DNA of 64,000 bases. Source: Chryseobacterium aquaeductus. Lineage in GTDB: Bacteria > Bacteroidota > Bacteroidia > Flavobacteriales > Weeksellaceae. This document shows positions 8,522 to 17,500 of this stretch, piece by piece (the first letter of the stretch is position 1; each line of letters begins with the position of its first letter). Below the pieces are notes generated by a model that was not told where the DNA came from, did no database searches, and worked only from the letters and a program-made list of their open reading frames with translations. The stretch lies in the NCBI RefSeq assembly GCF_905175375.1, contig NZ_CAJIMS010000001.1, positions 186,001 to 250,000 on the forward strand. The letters are read 5' to 3'. The translations under genes and the position numbers were made by a program.

Positions 8522-9415
8522 TTACATTAAATTACTAAATGCAGATTCTACATTTGGATAAGAAAACTGAAATTCATTTTTGATTAATTTTTCAGGATAA
8601 ACATTTCTGCTTTTTAACAGTAATTCTGTTTCGGTTTTTAGAAATATTGATGCTATTTCCAATTGCCAAACGGCAGCATTTATACCGAACGGAATTCTCA
8701 TTTCTTTACTTAATTTTTTCATAAATTCTTCGTTGGATAAAGGATTTGGCGCGGTTACATTAATTTCTCCCGAAATATTATTATTTCGAATAATAAACTC
8801 CACTGCAGTACAAAAATCATCAATATGAATCCAGCTTACATTTTGATTTCCCCTTCCCTGCTTTCCTCCCAAACCAAATTTGGTAATCATTTTAAGTTTG
8901 GTAAAAGCTCCGCCGTTATTTCCCAAAACAATGGATGTTCTCAATGCCACTTTTCTTACATTTTCAGTTTCAACTTTAAAAAATTCCTTTTCCCAGCTTT
9001 TGCAAATATTCATAGAAAAATCGTCACCTATAATTCCATTTTTTTCTGTGTTTAAATGCTTTTCCGAATGAACATAAATGGTTGCAGAACTTGCATTGAG
9101 CCAAACTTTTGGTTTGCTGACACACTGATCAACTGCCTTTTGTAGAACTTTCGTACTTTCGATTCTTGAAGAATAAATCTCTTTTTTATTTCTCTCTGTG
9201 TATCGGCAATCGACTGATTTTCCTGTGAGATTGATTAAAACATCACAATTTTCGAGCAAATTTTTCCAAGTGTCTAAAGTTTTAGCATCCCAGCTAATTT
9301 CGTTTTTACGTTTAGGATTTCTTGTTAAAATATACACTTCGTTTCCTTTTTCTGTAAAGTATTTCTCTAAATTCTTTCCGAGAAATCCTGTTCCGGCAGC
9401 GATGATTATTTTCAT
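8522..9415 (-). CDS. TIGR01777-family NAD(P)-dependent epimerase
   Basis: 297-residue extended-SDR protein of the TIGR01777 (YfcH-like) family. N-terminal Rossmann motif 'AGTGFLGK' (residues 7-14), the family-typical 'VLINLTGKSVDCRYT' near residue 60, 'SSATIY' around 107, and the C-terminal 'VYPEKLI' to 'FSYP' end. Substrate unknown; members often sit with SRPBCC proteins and photolyase or carotenoid genes in light- or stress-responsive clusters. Last gene of the minus-strand cluster 12264 to 8522, after a 176-base gap, so it may have its own promoter. Confidence 0.85.
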   Translation of the reverse strand: MKIIIAAGTGFLGKNLEKYFTEKGNEVYILTRNPKRKNEISWDAKTLDTWKNLLENCDVLINLTGKSVDCRYTERNKKEIYSSRIESTKVLQKAVDQCVSKPKVWLNASSATIYVHSEKHLNTEKNGIIGDDFSMNICKSWEKEFFKVETENVRKVALRTSIVLGNNGGAFTKLKMITKFGLGGKQGRGNQNVSWIHIDDFCTAVEFIIRNNNISGEINVTAPNPLSNEEFMKKLSKEMRIPFGINAAVWQLEIASIFLKTETELLLKSRNVYPEKLIKNEFQFSYPNVESAFSNLM

Positions 9416-9591
9416 TTTTGGTTGTTGGTTTTTGATTTGTAACTAACATGTGAATCACTTTTGATTTGCAAACACATTAGCATATTTTAGTTTTCTTTTA
9501 TATTATCGTTGAAAATATTTCAGAACAAAAAGTCTAAAAATCTACGATTTTCATTTTTTTTATTTCAATTTTTAATATCTTTTTTTCGTTT

Positions 9592-10296
9592 TTAAATTAA
9601 ATACTTTTTAGTTCTCACCTCAATTTCAGAACCTTCTGCAAGCATTACAGAAAGCGGTTTTTTGTTATTCAGACAATCAAATTCTTTTCCGTACAGCGTT
9701 TTGAAATCGACTTCAAGATGGTGATTTTTAACCAAATACCAATCCCACTTTGGATGGCAAACTTCATATTCTGAGGTTTTGTTTCCTTTTTTGGTAAAAC
9801 CCCAATAATGTTCTGTAATAAATTCAAATTCTGAATCATTTTCCATTGGCAATGCCAGACTTTCAGCAGTTATTTCCACCGAATTCCATTTTTTATCTTT
9901 CCAAGAATATTTGATGTAGATTTCATTATTATCTAGCTTCATGCTGTTTTTCATCTGCATTGTTTTATAATTTTCTTTGTAGATAGAATTGGCTACAAAA
10001 CTTAAAGCAGCTTTTGGAACAATTTCCTTAATAAAAACTACACCTCTTTTCCATCCATTTCCTTCTTTTTTCTTGACATAAAATCTCAAATTCACTTCTT
10101 CAAAATTTCGATGAAAAGGAATTGTGAAGCCTAATAATTTTGTGTTTAAAAACATAAAACCTACCAGACTTACATAACATTTACCTTTATAAAAATCTAG
10201 TTCTGTACCAATCGGAAGATATTTCAATAGCACTTCTGGATTGATTTCGTAATTTATGATTGCTAATTTTCGCCATTCGGCATTGAGGAATTTCAT
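9592..10296 (-). CDS. DUF2071 (YqjF-like) protein
   Basis: 234 residues matching the DUF2071/YqjF family: opening 'FLNAEWRKLAIINYEINPEVLLKYLP', 'YVSLVGFMF' near residue 41, and 'NLRFYVKKK' near residue 70. The fold is acetoacetate-decarboxylase-like; function unknown. Cytoplasmic, no signal. It follows the SRPBCC gene by 54 bases, so is likely co-transcribed with it and the DCC gene. Neighbours (SRPBCC, DCC, TIGR01777) are the usual company of DUF2071 genes in Bacteroidota, which supports a shared pathway. Confidence 0.8.
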   Translation of the reverse strand: MKFLNAEWRKLAIINYEINPEVLLKYLPIGTELDFYKGKCYVSLVGFMFLNTKLLGFTIPFHRNFEEVNLRFYVKKKEGNGWKRGVVFIKEIVPKAALSFVANSIYKENYKTMQMKNSMKLDNNEIYIKYSWKDKKWNSVEITAESLALPMENDSEFEFITEHYWGFTKKGNKTSEYEVCHPKWDWYLVKNHHLEVDFKTLYGKEFDCLNNKKPLSVMLAEGSEIEVRTKKYLI

Positions 10297-10350
10297 TATT
10301 TGTAAATTTTTATTTTTTATATTTCTTCTAAAGAATCAACATTGCAAATT

Positions 10351-10806
10351 TTACTGTCGATTTTCTGCTGTCGATTTTATTAATTTATTTCTTTCAAGGA
10401 GGAAACTTGTAAGATAATTTTCAAGGAAAAAATGATTGAATAATTTTCCAATGATTCCAAACGGAGATTCAAATTCGAGAATATCCATCATCAATGTTCC
10501 TTCATTGGTTTCTTTAAAAATATGTTGATGTTTAAAAGACTTGAATGTCCCTTTCATCATGACATCTGTGAATTGATAAGGTTTTTCCATGTTGATAATC
10601 TTTGAAGTATGCGTTTGGTAAAATCCTAAATGTTTTGCCAGCCACGTTACAGTTTCACCATTTTCGATCAAGCCAGAAGTTTTTCCTGCGATCGCCTTTT
10701 CGCCTGTTTTGAAAGTTGATTTCTGGTGAAGATCAATGTCTCTTGCCAAATCAAATACCTTTTGAATATCTGCTTTGATAAATGTTTCTAAATAAATTTT
10801 AGACAT
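10351..10806 (-). CDS. SRPBCC-family ligand-binding protein
   Basis: 151-residue START/polyketide-cyclase-like (SRPBCC) protein. The signature of these single-domain proteins is visible: an N-terminal 'ETFIKADIQKVFDLARDIDLH', then 'WLAKHLG' and 'H-T-SKI' strands, and a C-terminal amphipathic helix. They bind hydrophobic ligands in a deep cavity; some are fused to TIGR01777 domains, and a TIGR01777 gene is two genes downstream here. Its start overlaps the end of the DCC gene by 8 bases (10799-10806), indicating translational coupling. Confidence 0.8.
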   Translation of the reverse strand: MSKIYLETFIKADIQKVFDLARDIDLHQKSTFKTGEKAIAGKTSGLIENGETVTWLAKHLGFYQTHTSKIINMEKPYQFTDVMMKGTFKSFKHQHIFKETNEGTLMMDILEFESPFGIIGKLFNHFFLENYLTSFLLERNKLIKSTAENRQ

Positions 10807-11611
10807 ATAAAAATATTAGGGTGATAACTACTACTGTTCTGAAAATCATCCACGAAATTGTAGGTAGAAGATTTAATTTAAGAATTCTGCATCTTCTTAC
10901 ATGTTCTAAAAACATGATGAAAACAACAATACCAAAATAGATAATTGATGAAACTGAATTTAGATTTAAAAATAATACAGGAATCAAAATCAAAGTCCCT
11001 AGTAAAGAAACCGTCATCATATTCCCAAGATAATCCCAGATTTTATCTTTTAAATATATTCTTAAAAAAATCGTTTGCCACAGGATCTGACCTAAACAAA
11101 TCATCAATTCTCTGGTAAAATTTTGGTTCAGACCTAAACCTAATTTAGTTGAAAATATACTCAAAACATATCCTGAGAAAATCACCACAAAACCTATATA
11201 AATTAATCTGTATTTCAGATTAAAATCCGGAACGCAAGATTGTTCGGTATCATCATTTTCTGACGGAATAATCTGTTTTCGGTTATAAGACACGAAGGAA
11301 TACAACTTTTTGAAAAACCAATACAGCGGCTTGGTTCTGGCAATTTTCTCCAAGATTGGAAATGAATTTCCTATGATCAAAAGCAGACTGTCTATACCAT
11401 AACTGACCTTGTTTTGATTATGATCAACCAGAGCAATTTCGTTTTTGGATCTGTTGAAATCGATCAAATTTTTGTTATTAAAATTCAGATCAGTAAAAGC
11501 TTCTCTTCCATTTTCATCCAGCATCCCTGATTTTACAAAGCCTTTAGAGTAAATGTTGCACATCGGACATTGATTGTCGTAGATGAGCGTGTGATTTTTG
11601 AGAGTTTTCAT
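10799..11611 (-). CDS. DCC-family thiol-redox domain membrane protein
   Basis: 270 residues. Residues 9-90 form a DCC1-like (DUF393) thioredoxin-fold domain with Asp12, Cys15 and Cys18 (IYDNQCPMC), the family's DxxCxxC motif. Residues about 135-270 hold four or five membrane helices, so the protein is a membrane-anchored thiol oxidoreductase of unknown substrate. First structural gene of the cluster; a 15-bp palindrome at 11725-11739, also found before the GbsR gene, lies 114 bases upstream, suggesting control by that regulator. Confidence 0.8.
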   Translation of the reverse strand: MKTLKNHTLIYDNQCPMCNIYSKGFVKSGMLDENGREAFTDLNFNNKNLIDFNRSKNEIALVDHNQNKVSYGIDSLLLIIGNSFPILEKIARTKPLYWFFKKLYSFVSYNRKQIIPSENDDTEQSCVPDFNLKYRLIYIGFVVIFSGYVLSIFSTKLGLGLNQNFTRELMICLGQILWQTIFLRIYLKDKIWDYLGNMMTVSLLGTLILIPVLFLNLNSVSSIIYFGIVVFIMFLEHVRRCRILKLNLLPTISWMIFRTVVVITLIFLYV

Positions 11612-11716
11612 GGTTTTATGTTTTAAAAATTTATTCTTTTCGTTTTTCCTCCGAAATAAAAAATGAGAATTAAATGGATGATTAAATTTTTCATAATTAT
11701 AGTATTTTCAGTAATT

Positions 11717-11740
11717 ATTGAAAGTTTATTTGAAATAAAA
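11717..11740. promoter_or_regulatory. Palindromic operator candidate before the DCC gene
   Basis: Contains the perfect 15-base palindrome TTTATTTGAAATAAA (11725-11739), preceded by TTGAAAG. The same block with T in the centre lies at 12367-12381. Both are upstream of minus-strand genes, one of which encodes a GbsR/MarR-type repressor, so it is a plausible operator. Confidence 0.55.
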
Positions 11741-11760
11741 AAGGATTTTTGAAGTCCTTT

Positions 11761-12264
11761 CTATTTTAACAAGTTGGTGATCTTCCCAACCAGCCAATGG
11801 TCATCACTTTTTATGGCGAGATCCATAATATTATTGATTTTGCTGGTAACGTTGCTAAAATCATCCATCAGTTTTATAAATTCTTTTGCTTCAGCAGAAT
11901 CGTTGTCCTCAATGTTTTTCAATTCCTCTAAAAACGCTACAACAGGCTCTATCTCTCTCTTTCTGCGCTCTTTGGTTATTTGTTTAAATAAAAACCAGAC
12001 ATCTTTTTCAGCAGTGAAATATTCTTTTCGGTCACCTTTAATGAATTCCTTTTTTACAATTCCCCAATCCATCAGAGCGCGGAGATTCATATTGGCATTT
12101 CCCCTTGATATCTCGAGCAATTCCATCACCTCATCGGTAGAAAGAGGTTTTCCGTTTGCCAGAAGCAAAGCATGAACCTGCGCCATCGTGCGGTTGATTC
12201 CCCAACTTGTAGCAAATGTTCCCCAAGTCTGAATATATTTTTCTTTGGCTTCTGAAAGTTTCAT
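11761..12264 (-). CDS. GbsR/MarR-family transcriptional regulator
   Basis: 167-residue winged-helix regulator. The GbsR-type opening 'LSEAKEKYIQTWGTFATSWGINRTMAQVHALLL' and the recognition helix region 'LSTDEVMELLEISRGNANMNLRALMDWGIVKK' are clear, followed by the wing 'GDRKEYF' and a C-terminal dimerisation helix pair. The frame is open to a TTG at 12288 but ATG 12264 gives the family's usual start. Such regulators repress nearby genes. The palindromes at 12367-12381 (own promoter) and 11725-11739 (DCC operon promoter) suggest autoregulation and control of the downstream cluster. Confidence 0.88.
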   Translation of the reverse strand: MKLSEAKEKYIQTWGTFATSWGINRTMAQVHALLLANGKPLSTDEVMELLEISRGNANMNLRALMDWGIVKKEFIKGDRKEYFTAEKDVWFLFKQITKERRKREIEPVVAFLEELKNIEDNDSAEAKEFIKLMDDFSNVTSKINNIMDLAIKSDDHWLVGKITNLLK

Positions 12265-12356
12265 TTCTTTTTTGATTAGTGAGTTCAATAGTTGATCAGT
12301 TATTTTTCACTGACTTTCTCTTACAAATATAATAATAGTTTTTGAATTTTCAATAA

Positions 12357-12382
12357 TATTTGAAAGTTTATTTTAAATAAAA
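12357..12382. promoter_or_regulatory. Palindromic operator candidate before the GbsR gene
   Basis: Perfect palindrome TTTATTTTAAATAAA (12367-12381) preceded by TTGAAAG, matching the block at 11717-11740 in 22 of about 24 positions. Located about 100 bases upstream of ATG 12264. Confidence 0.55.
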
Positions 12383-12412
12383 CAGTCATCGAATAAATGC
12401 CTGTTTTTTAAT

Positions 12413-14449
12413 CTATTTTTGAATTGCTTTGTAGCTTTCAACCAGTCTTATAAATTCTGATCTGTAGCCTTCTTCATCATTGCTTTTCCCTTGTTTTGCG
12501 AGGTCACCAATTTTATTTAAATCTTTGAGCTTAATTAACTTTGATTCTCTGAGGACAAGTCCGAACCAAGCTACAGAAGAAACAAATTTATAATCTGCAC
12601 TCGCATCAGCCAAAGATTCTTCAGAATTCTTCACTATTTTCGTCATTTCTGTACTTTTATCCCCATCTGGTTTCTTGTAACGGAATTTAATTGTTGCCAA
12701 TTCGTCGCCAAAGTCTTGGGTCGTTGATGTTGTAGAATATTTAAGTTTGCCATCTTTCGGAGCAAACGAAGAGTTTACATAGACCGGAATTATTTCGTAC
12801 AAAGCAGTTACGGTATGACCACTTCCCAACTCACCTGCATCAATTTTATCATCAGTGAAATCTTCATTTCTCAATTTTCTGTTTTCATAGCCGATCAATC
12901 TGTATGATTTTACAAATTTCGGATTAAACTCGATCTGAATTTTCACATCTTTTGCAATTGTGTACATGCTTCCTGCAAATTCTCTTCCTAGAAATTTATT
13001 TGCCTCCTGCAAATTATCAATACATGCGTAATTCCCATTACCTTTATCTGCCAAAGTTTCAAGTCTGTTGTCTTTATAATTTCCCATCCCATAACCAAGA
13101 CAGGTAAGGAAAATTCCGGTTTTTCTTTTTTCCTCGATCAGACTTTCAAGACCTTTTTCCGATGAAACTCCGACGTTAAAATCACCGTCAGTCGCTAATA
13201 CAACACGATTATTTCCTCCTTTAATGAAATTTTCCTGAGCCAATTTGTATGCCAACTCAATTCCTGCTCCACCTGCAGTGCTTCCTCCTGCCTGAAGTTG
13301 ATCTAAAGCTTTTAAAATTGTTTCTTTTTCTTTAGCCGAAGTCGGTTCCAAAACAGTTCCGGCGCTTCCTGCATACACCACAATTCCAACTTTGTCTTGT
13401 GGCCTTAACTGATCCAGCAAAACTTTAAATGATGATTTTAAAAGTGGAAGTTTATTCTGATCGCTCATTGATCCTGAAACATCAATTAAAAAAATAATAT
13501 TAGAGTTCGGAAGATTCTCCATTGCTACATTTTTTCCCTGAAGACCTATTTTCAAAAGTTTATGATCTGCATTCCACGGTGCGTCATTATATTCTGTGTT
13601 GATAGAAAAAGGTTGCTTATTTTCAGGTTGAGGATAATCATATTTAAAATAATTCATCATTTCTTCAACTCTCACGGCATCTTTATCAACAGCACTTCCA
13701 TAGTTAATCATTCTTCGGACATTCGAATAAGAAGCATTATCAACATCAATCGAAAATGTAGAAACCGATTGATTTTTTGCCAGTTCAAAAGAATTTTCTA
13801 CCAAAGAATTGTATTCTTCATCCGTATCACTGATTGGTTTTACCCCTTTTTTTCCTTTTATGGTTGTTATCTTTTTACTGTAGGCTTTTTTATCTGTAGC
13901 AATTTTTGGTTGTTTCACGTAATTCCGACGATTACTTGCAGAACTTACATTAAACGAACTTTCTATCTCGTAGGCAACCTGTGTTTTCGGTTTTGGACAA
14001 CCATTGTATTCCGGCAATCCGGGAACTGTGGGACAAGCATCGTCTTTATCCAAAATTCCGTCTCCATCTGTATCCGGCCAAGGACATCCATTGTTTTCGG
14101 GAGGCCCCGCAACTGTAGGACATGCATCATCTTTATCAATTACGCCATCTCCATCTGTATCGGGCCAAGGACAACCACTGTTTTCAACAGGTCCCGCAAC
14201 ATCTTTACAGGAATCATCTTTATCGGGAACATCATCATTATCTACATCCTGCCAAGGACAACCTTTGTTATCGATCGGTCCGGCAACTTCCGGGCATTTA
14301 TCACGATTGTTTTTAGTACCATCCTGATCTTTATCTTTTTTAATGTTTAAAACTTTAGATCCTGCTGCAGAATCGGGAACATTTTTGGTTTTGCAATTTT
14401 CCAACAAAACCAAAGTTAATAATGTAATACCTAATTTTTTCATATTCAT
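12413..14449 (-). CDS. TSP3-repeat VWA-domain lipoprotein (YfbK-like)
   Basis: 678 residues. Lipoprotein signal with lipobox ending VLLENC; then four tandem thrombospondin-type-3 calcium-binding repeats of about 28 residues (roughly 38-150) with DxDxDG cores and CP/GCPWP ends; a linker; a YfbK-like N-terminal domain ('[18 protein letters not shown]'); a VWA domain with intact MIDAS DVSGS near residue 325; and a C-terminal DUF3520-like domain. Likely a surface or periplasmic Ca2+-stabilised adhesion or protein-binding factor. It lies 99 bases after the alpha-2-macroglobulin gene and has upstream the same promoter-like motif as the ECF sigma gene, suggesting membership in the same regulon. Confidence 0.87.
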   Translation of the reverse strand: MNMKKLGITLLTLVLLENCKTKNVPDSAAGSKVLNIKKDKDQDGTKNNRDKCPEVAGPIDNKGCPWQDVDNDDVPDKDDSCKDVAGPVENSGCPWPDTDGDGVIDKDDACPTVAGPPENNGCPWPDTDGDGILDKDDACPTVPGLPEYNGCPKPKTQVAYEIESSFNVSSASNRRNYVKQPKIATDKKAYSKKITTIKGKKGVKPISDTDEEYNSLVENSFELAKNQSVSTFSIDVDNASYSNVRRMINYGSAVDKDAVRVEEMMNYFKYDYPQPENKQPFSINTEYNDAPWNADHKLLKIGLQGKNVAMENLPNSNIIFLIDVSGSMSDQNKLPLLKSSFKVLLDQLRPQDKVGIVVYAGSAGTVLEPTSAKEKETILKALDQLQAGGSTAGGAGIELAYKLAQENFIKGGNNRVVLATDGDFNVGVSSEKGLESLIEEKRKTGIFLTCLGYGMGNYKDNRLETLADKGNGNYACIDNLQEANKFLGREFAGSMYTIAKDVKIQIEFNPKFVKSYRLIGYENRKLRNEDFTDDKIDAGELGSGHTVTALYEIIPVYVNSSFAPKDGKLKYSTTSTTQDFGDELATIKFRYKKPDGDKSTEMTKIVKNSEESLADASADYKFVSSVAWFGLVLRESKLIKLKDLNKIGDLAKQGKSNDEEGYRSEFIRLVESYKAIQK
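13995..14320 (-). repeat. In-gene tandem repeats encoding TSP3 units
   Basis: Four consecutive units of about 84 bases encode the Asp-rich thrombospondin type 3 repeats of the VWA lipoprotein. The two central units are the most alike. Copy number could change by recombination. Confidence 0.7.
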
Positions 14450-14488
14450 TTATTTTTAGGAAAACTTTTCAAACAAATTCTCTAATTA

Positions 14489-14516
14489 TATAGATGCAAA
14501 AATTTGAAAAGGTTTC
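14489..14516 (-). promoter_or_regulatory. ECF-type promoter candidate shared with the sigma factor gene
   Basis: Read on the minus strand: AAACC, then an A/T spacer containing AAATTT, then TGCATCTATA. The same order of elements occurs at 24776-24806 before the sigma gene. It sits about 40 bases upstream of the lipoprotein ATG (14449), the right place for a promoter. Confidence 0.55.
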
Positions 14517-14548
14517 AGTGAAAGTTTATTTTGATCATTGTTTTTTCA

Positions 14549-17500
14549 TCAAGGTTCAATTTTAGTTGTGATCCCTTCATTCCAAAACTTAGCTTCCGGC
14601 ATATAATAAAGATAGACATTACTGGCTTTTCCTGTATATTCTCCTGCAAATTCAACTTTTAAATCTAAATTGATAGTTTTCGTTTCATTAGCATTAAAAT
14701 GTTCCCAGTATAAAACCAAATAGTTATCAAAAATTTCATAATAAGAAATCTGCTTTTTATCAACCAAATCTTTCAGTAAAGCATTTTGCAGAGTCAAACC
14801 AGCCGGAATTCCTATTTTGGCAGTTGTCATTGGCAATTCTCCATTGATCTTATTTTTCACAGTTATCGTCATTCTGTTGGTCTCTCCTACTTTTGAAGTT
14901 TCAGATTTCAACTTTGTCTCTAATGTTACAGAGATATTTTCACTTTTTGGAGCCTGCAAAGTATAGTATTCGTAATCTAGTTTGTAAGGCAGTCCTTTCT
15001 CGCATAAATACTCAACATTCAAATCGTTTTCTCCTTTTTTGAAAGCAAATGCAACACTGTTGTTAGCTGTAATTTTCGAATTATTAATTGAAATATTTGG
15101 CTTATCAACGCCATATAATTGTTCGTTTTTAGCAAAGAAATCTGATAAAGCTTCCAAAGCTAAAGCAGTTGCCTGAGTGGATCCAAATCCGTAATATCCA
15201 TTGTAAGAAATTAATCCATCAGCGATTTCTGCAATATGTATTTGATCTGAATTTACATCTTTCTGCAAAGCCATCATAAATAGTGAGAGGGTTTCTGCAT
15301 TGGCAGAAATTCCTCCAGAACCTGTAAAAGTTGTATTTGTTTTAATTTTTTTATTGACATACTGATCATTTAAAATTCCTAAAAGACTTTTATAATCATC
15401 ATTGTTACCCAAATATGCCGCAGAATTTGCCATCAGAGCCAACTGATAAGAATCTTTTGTCGCCAAAGCCCTTTTTAAGTTTGTTTGATATGCATCTTGA
15501 AGTTCAGTTTTAAAACCAATTTTAGATAAAGCATAAAGCACATACATATTTCTAGACCAGAAAAATTCTGAATATTGGACTTTCGATTCATAACTTCTAC
15601 GAACCTCAAAAAGTCCGTTTGAGTTTTTCTTAGATAGAATAAATGATGTAAGATTCTGAATTAGTTTGGCATCAACATTTACATATTTTTTTAAATCTCT
15701 GAATTCCATCAAAGCAAAAGCAGACAATGCGACATCAGATTCGTTTCCTCCAAAATAAAAGAAACCACCATCGTTGTTTTTATAGGAAATCATTTTCTGA
15801 TAGCCTTTTTTCAAATTTTTGATTGCCAAAGATTCATTGTTAAAATTGATCTTTTTACTTGATTTTAAATAATTTAAAATAAAGACATTAGGATAAACTG
15901 TTGAAGAAAGCTGCTCAAAACATCCGTGTGGTTCATTTTTCAGTCGATCTAAATCTTCAAACATCTGCAATGCTGCATTATCGTATACATAGTATGAAGT
16001 CTCTAAACTTCCATTGATGTGATCAGGTATATTAATATTTATTTTCTCGGTTTTATTATTCACCATAGAAAAATGATACGGAAAACCTTTTTCTTCCACT
16101 TTTAAAGGCAAAATCATGGTCTCTCTGAAATCTCCTGATTTGACGGCAAACTGAATATTTGAGCTGATAAGCTTATCCGTCTGCATCGTCACGAATAATC
16201 TTCCGGATTCCAAAGGTTTTAACGTAATTAAACTGTCCGCTTTCATCAATTTTATATGATTCGGAACGATAATATTCAGACTTAAAGTTTTTGTGTCAGC
16301 GGAATTATTTTTAATCACAACGGGAATTGTCATTTGATCTGTTCTCGTCAAATACTGCGGAATTTTGGCATCTATGGAGATTAAACTTTGAGCAGCATAC
16401 GTGGTTTCGTCTCTTCCAATCAATCCCGTTGCAGAAATTCCTTCGGTCATAATTCTGAACGCTGAATTGGCATCGGACTGATAAAACTCTATTCTTGCTT
16501 TTCCGCTTTTGTCGGTTTCAACGATAGGATTCCAGTATAAAATTTCACGGTAATCATGGCGATAAGAAGTATTAGTAGTTTCATAAACAGGATAAGAAAA
16601 CTGGCGTGAATATTCATAATTTACCAAACTATCACGAGATATATTCTTTACAGCAAAGTATGTTTTGGGAGTAATATCGAGCTTTATATTTGAATTTTTT
16701 CCATTTTTTGAATTAATAATGATTACGCCATTTGAGCCTCGGTTCCCATAAATAGATGTTGCTGCTGCATCTTTTAATATAGAGACATTACTTATATTAT
16801 TAGAATTTAATTTTCTAAATTCGTATGAATTAGAAATGACACCATCAATAACAATCAAGGGATCCAGATTACTACTAATTGAACTTGTACCACGAATCAA
16901 TAAACTAAACTTTGCTGACCCAGGACTTCCAGATCCTCCGTTCATAATAACTCCGGGAGCAGAACCTTGTAAAGCATTTAGCATAACAGCATTTGGTCTG
17001 TTCTCTAAAAGGTAATCAGAATTAATAGTAGTATAGGAAACAGTAGTATTTTTTTTAGTAATTTGCGAATACCCCAAAACAACAACCTCTTCAATATTTT
17101 GAGATTTTACTGTATCAGATTTACTATTAACTGAAGGCAAAGTTTTTATAATCCCTTCAGTTCCCTGAGAAATAGAGTACTTTCTTTCTTCTTTAATTTC
17201 AGCTTCTTTAATAATTTCTTCTACATCAATATTTTCCAAAGACAGTTTCACCAAAGGATTCAGATTAAGTTTATAAGAAAGCATTCTCACATTGACTTTC
17301 TGTTTCTCATCTAAAGATTTTGCAATTACGGTGTAATATTGATTTCTGTCTAGATCTGAATAGTAGAACAATCCGTTTTCTGTGGTGATCTGTTTTTTAA
17401 TTTTTGAATTTCCTTCCACCAAATAAACTTCAGCTTTTACTGGTTTTTTATTTTCATCTTCTACGATTCCATAAATTGGATTCTTTTTTTCAGGAAGATA

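Noticed and set aside
13562-14350. Long plus-strand frame opposite the VWA lipoprotein
   Set aside because: Antisense of TSP3 repeats; composition is not protein-like.
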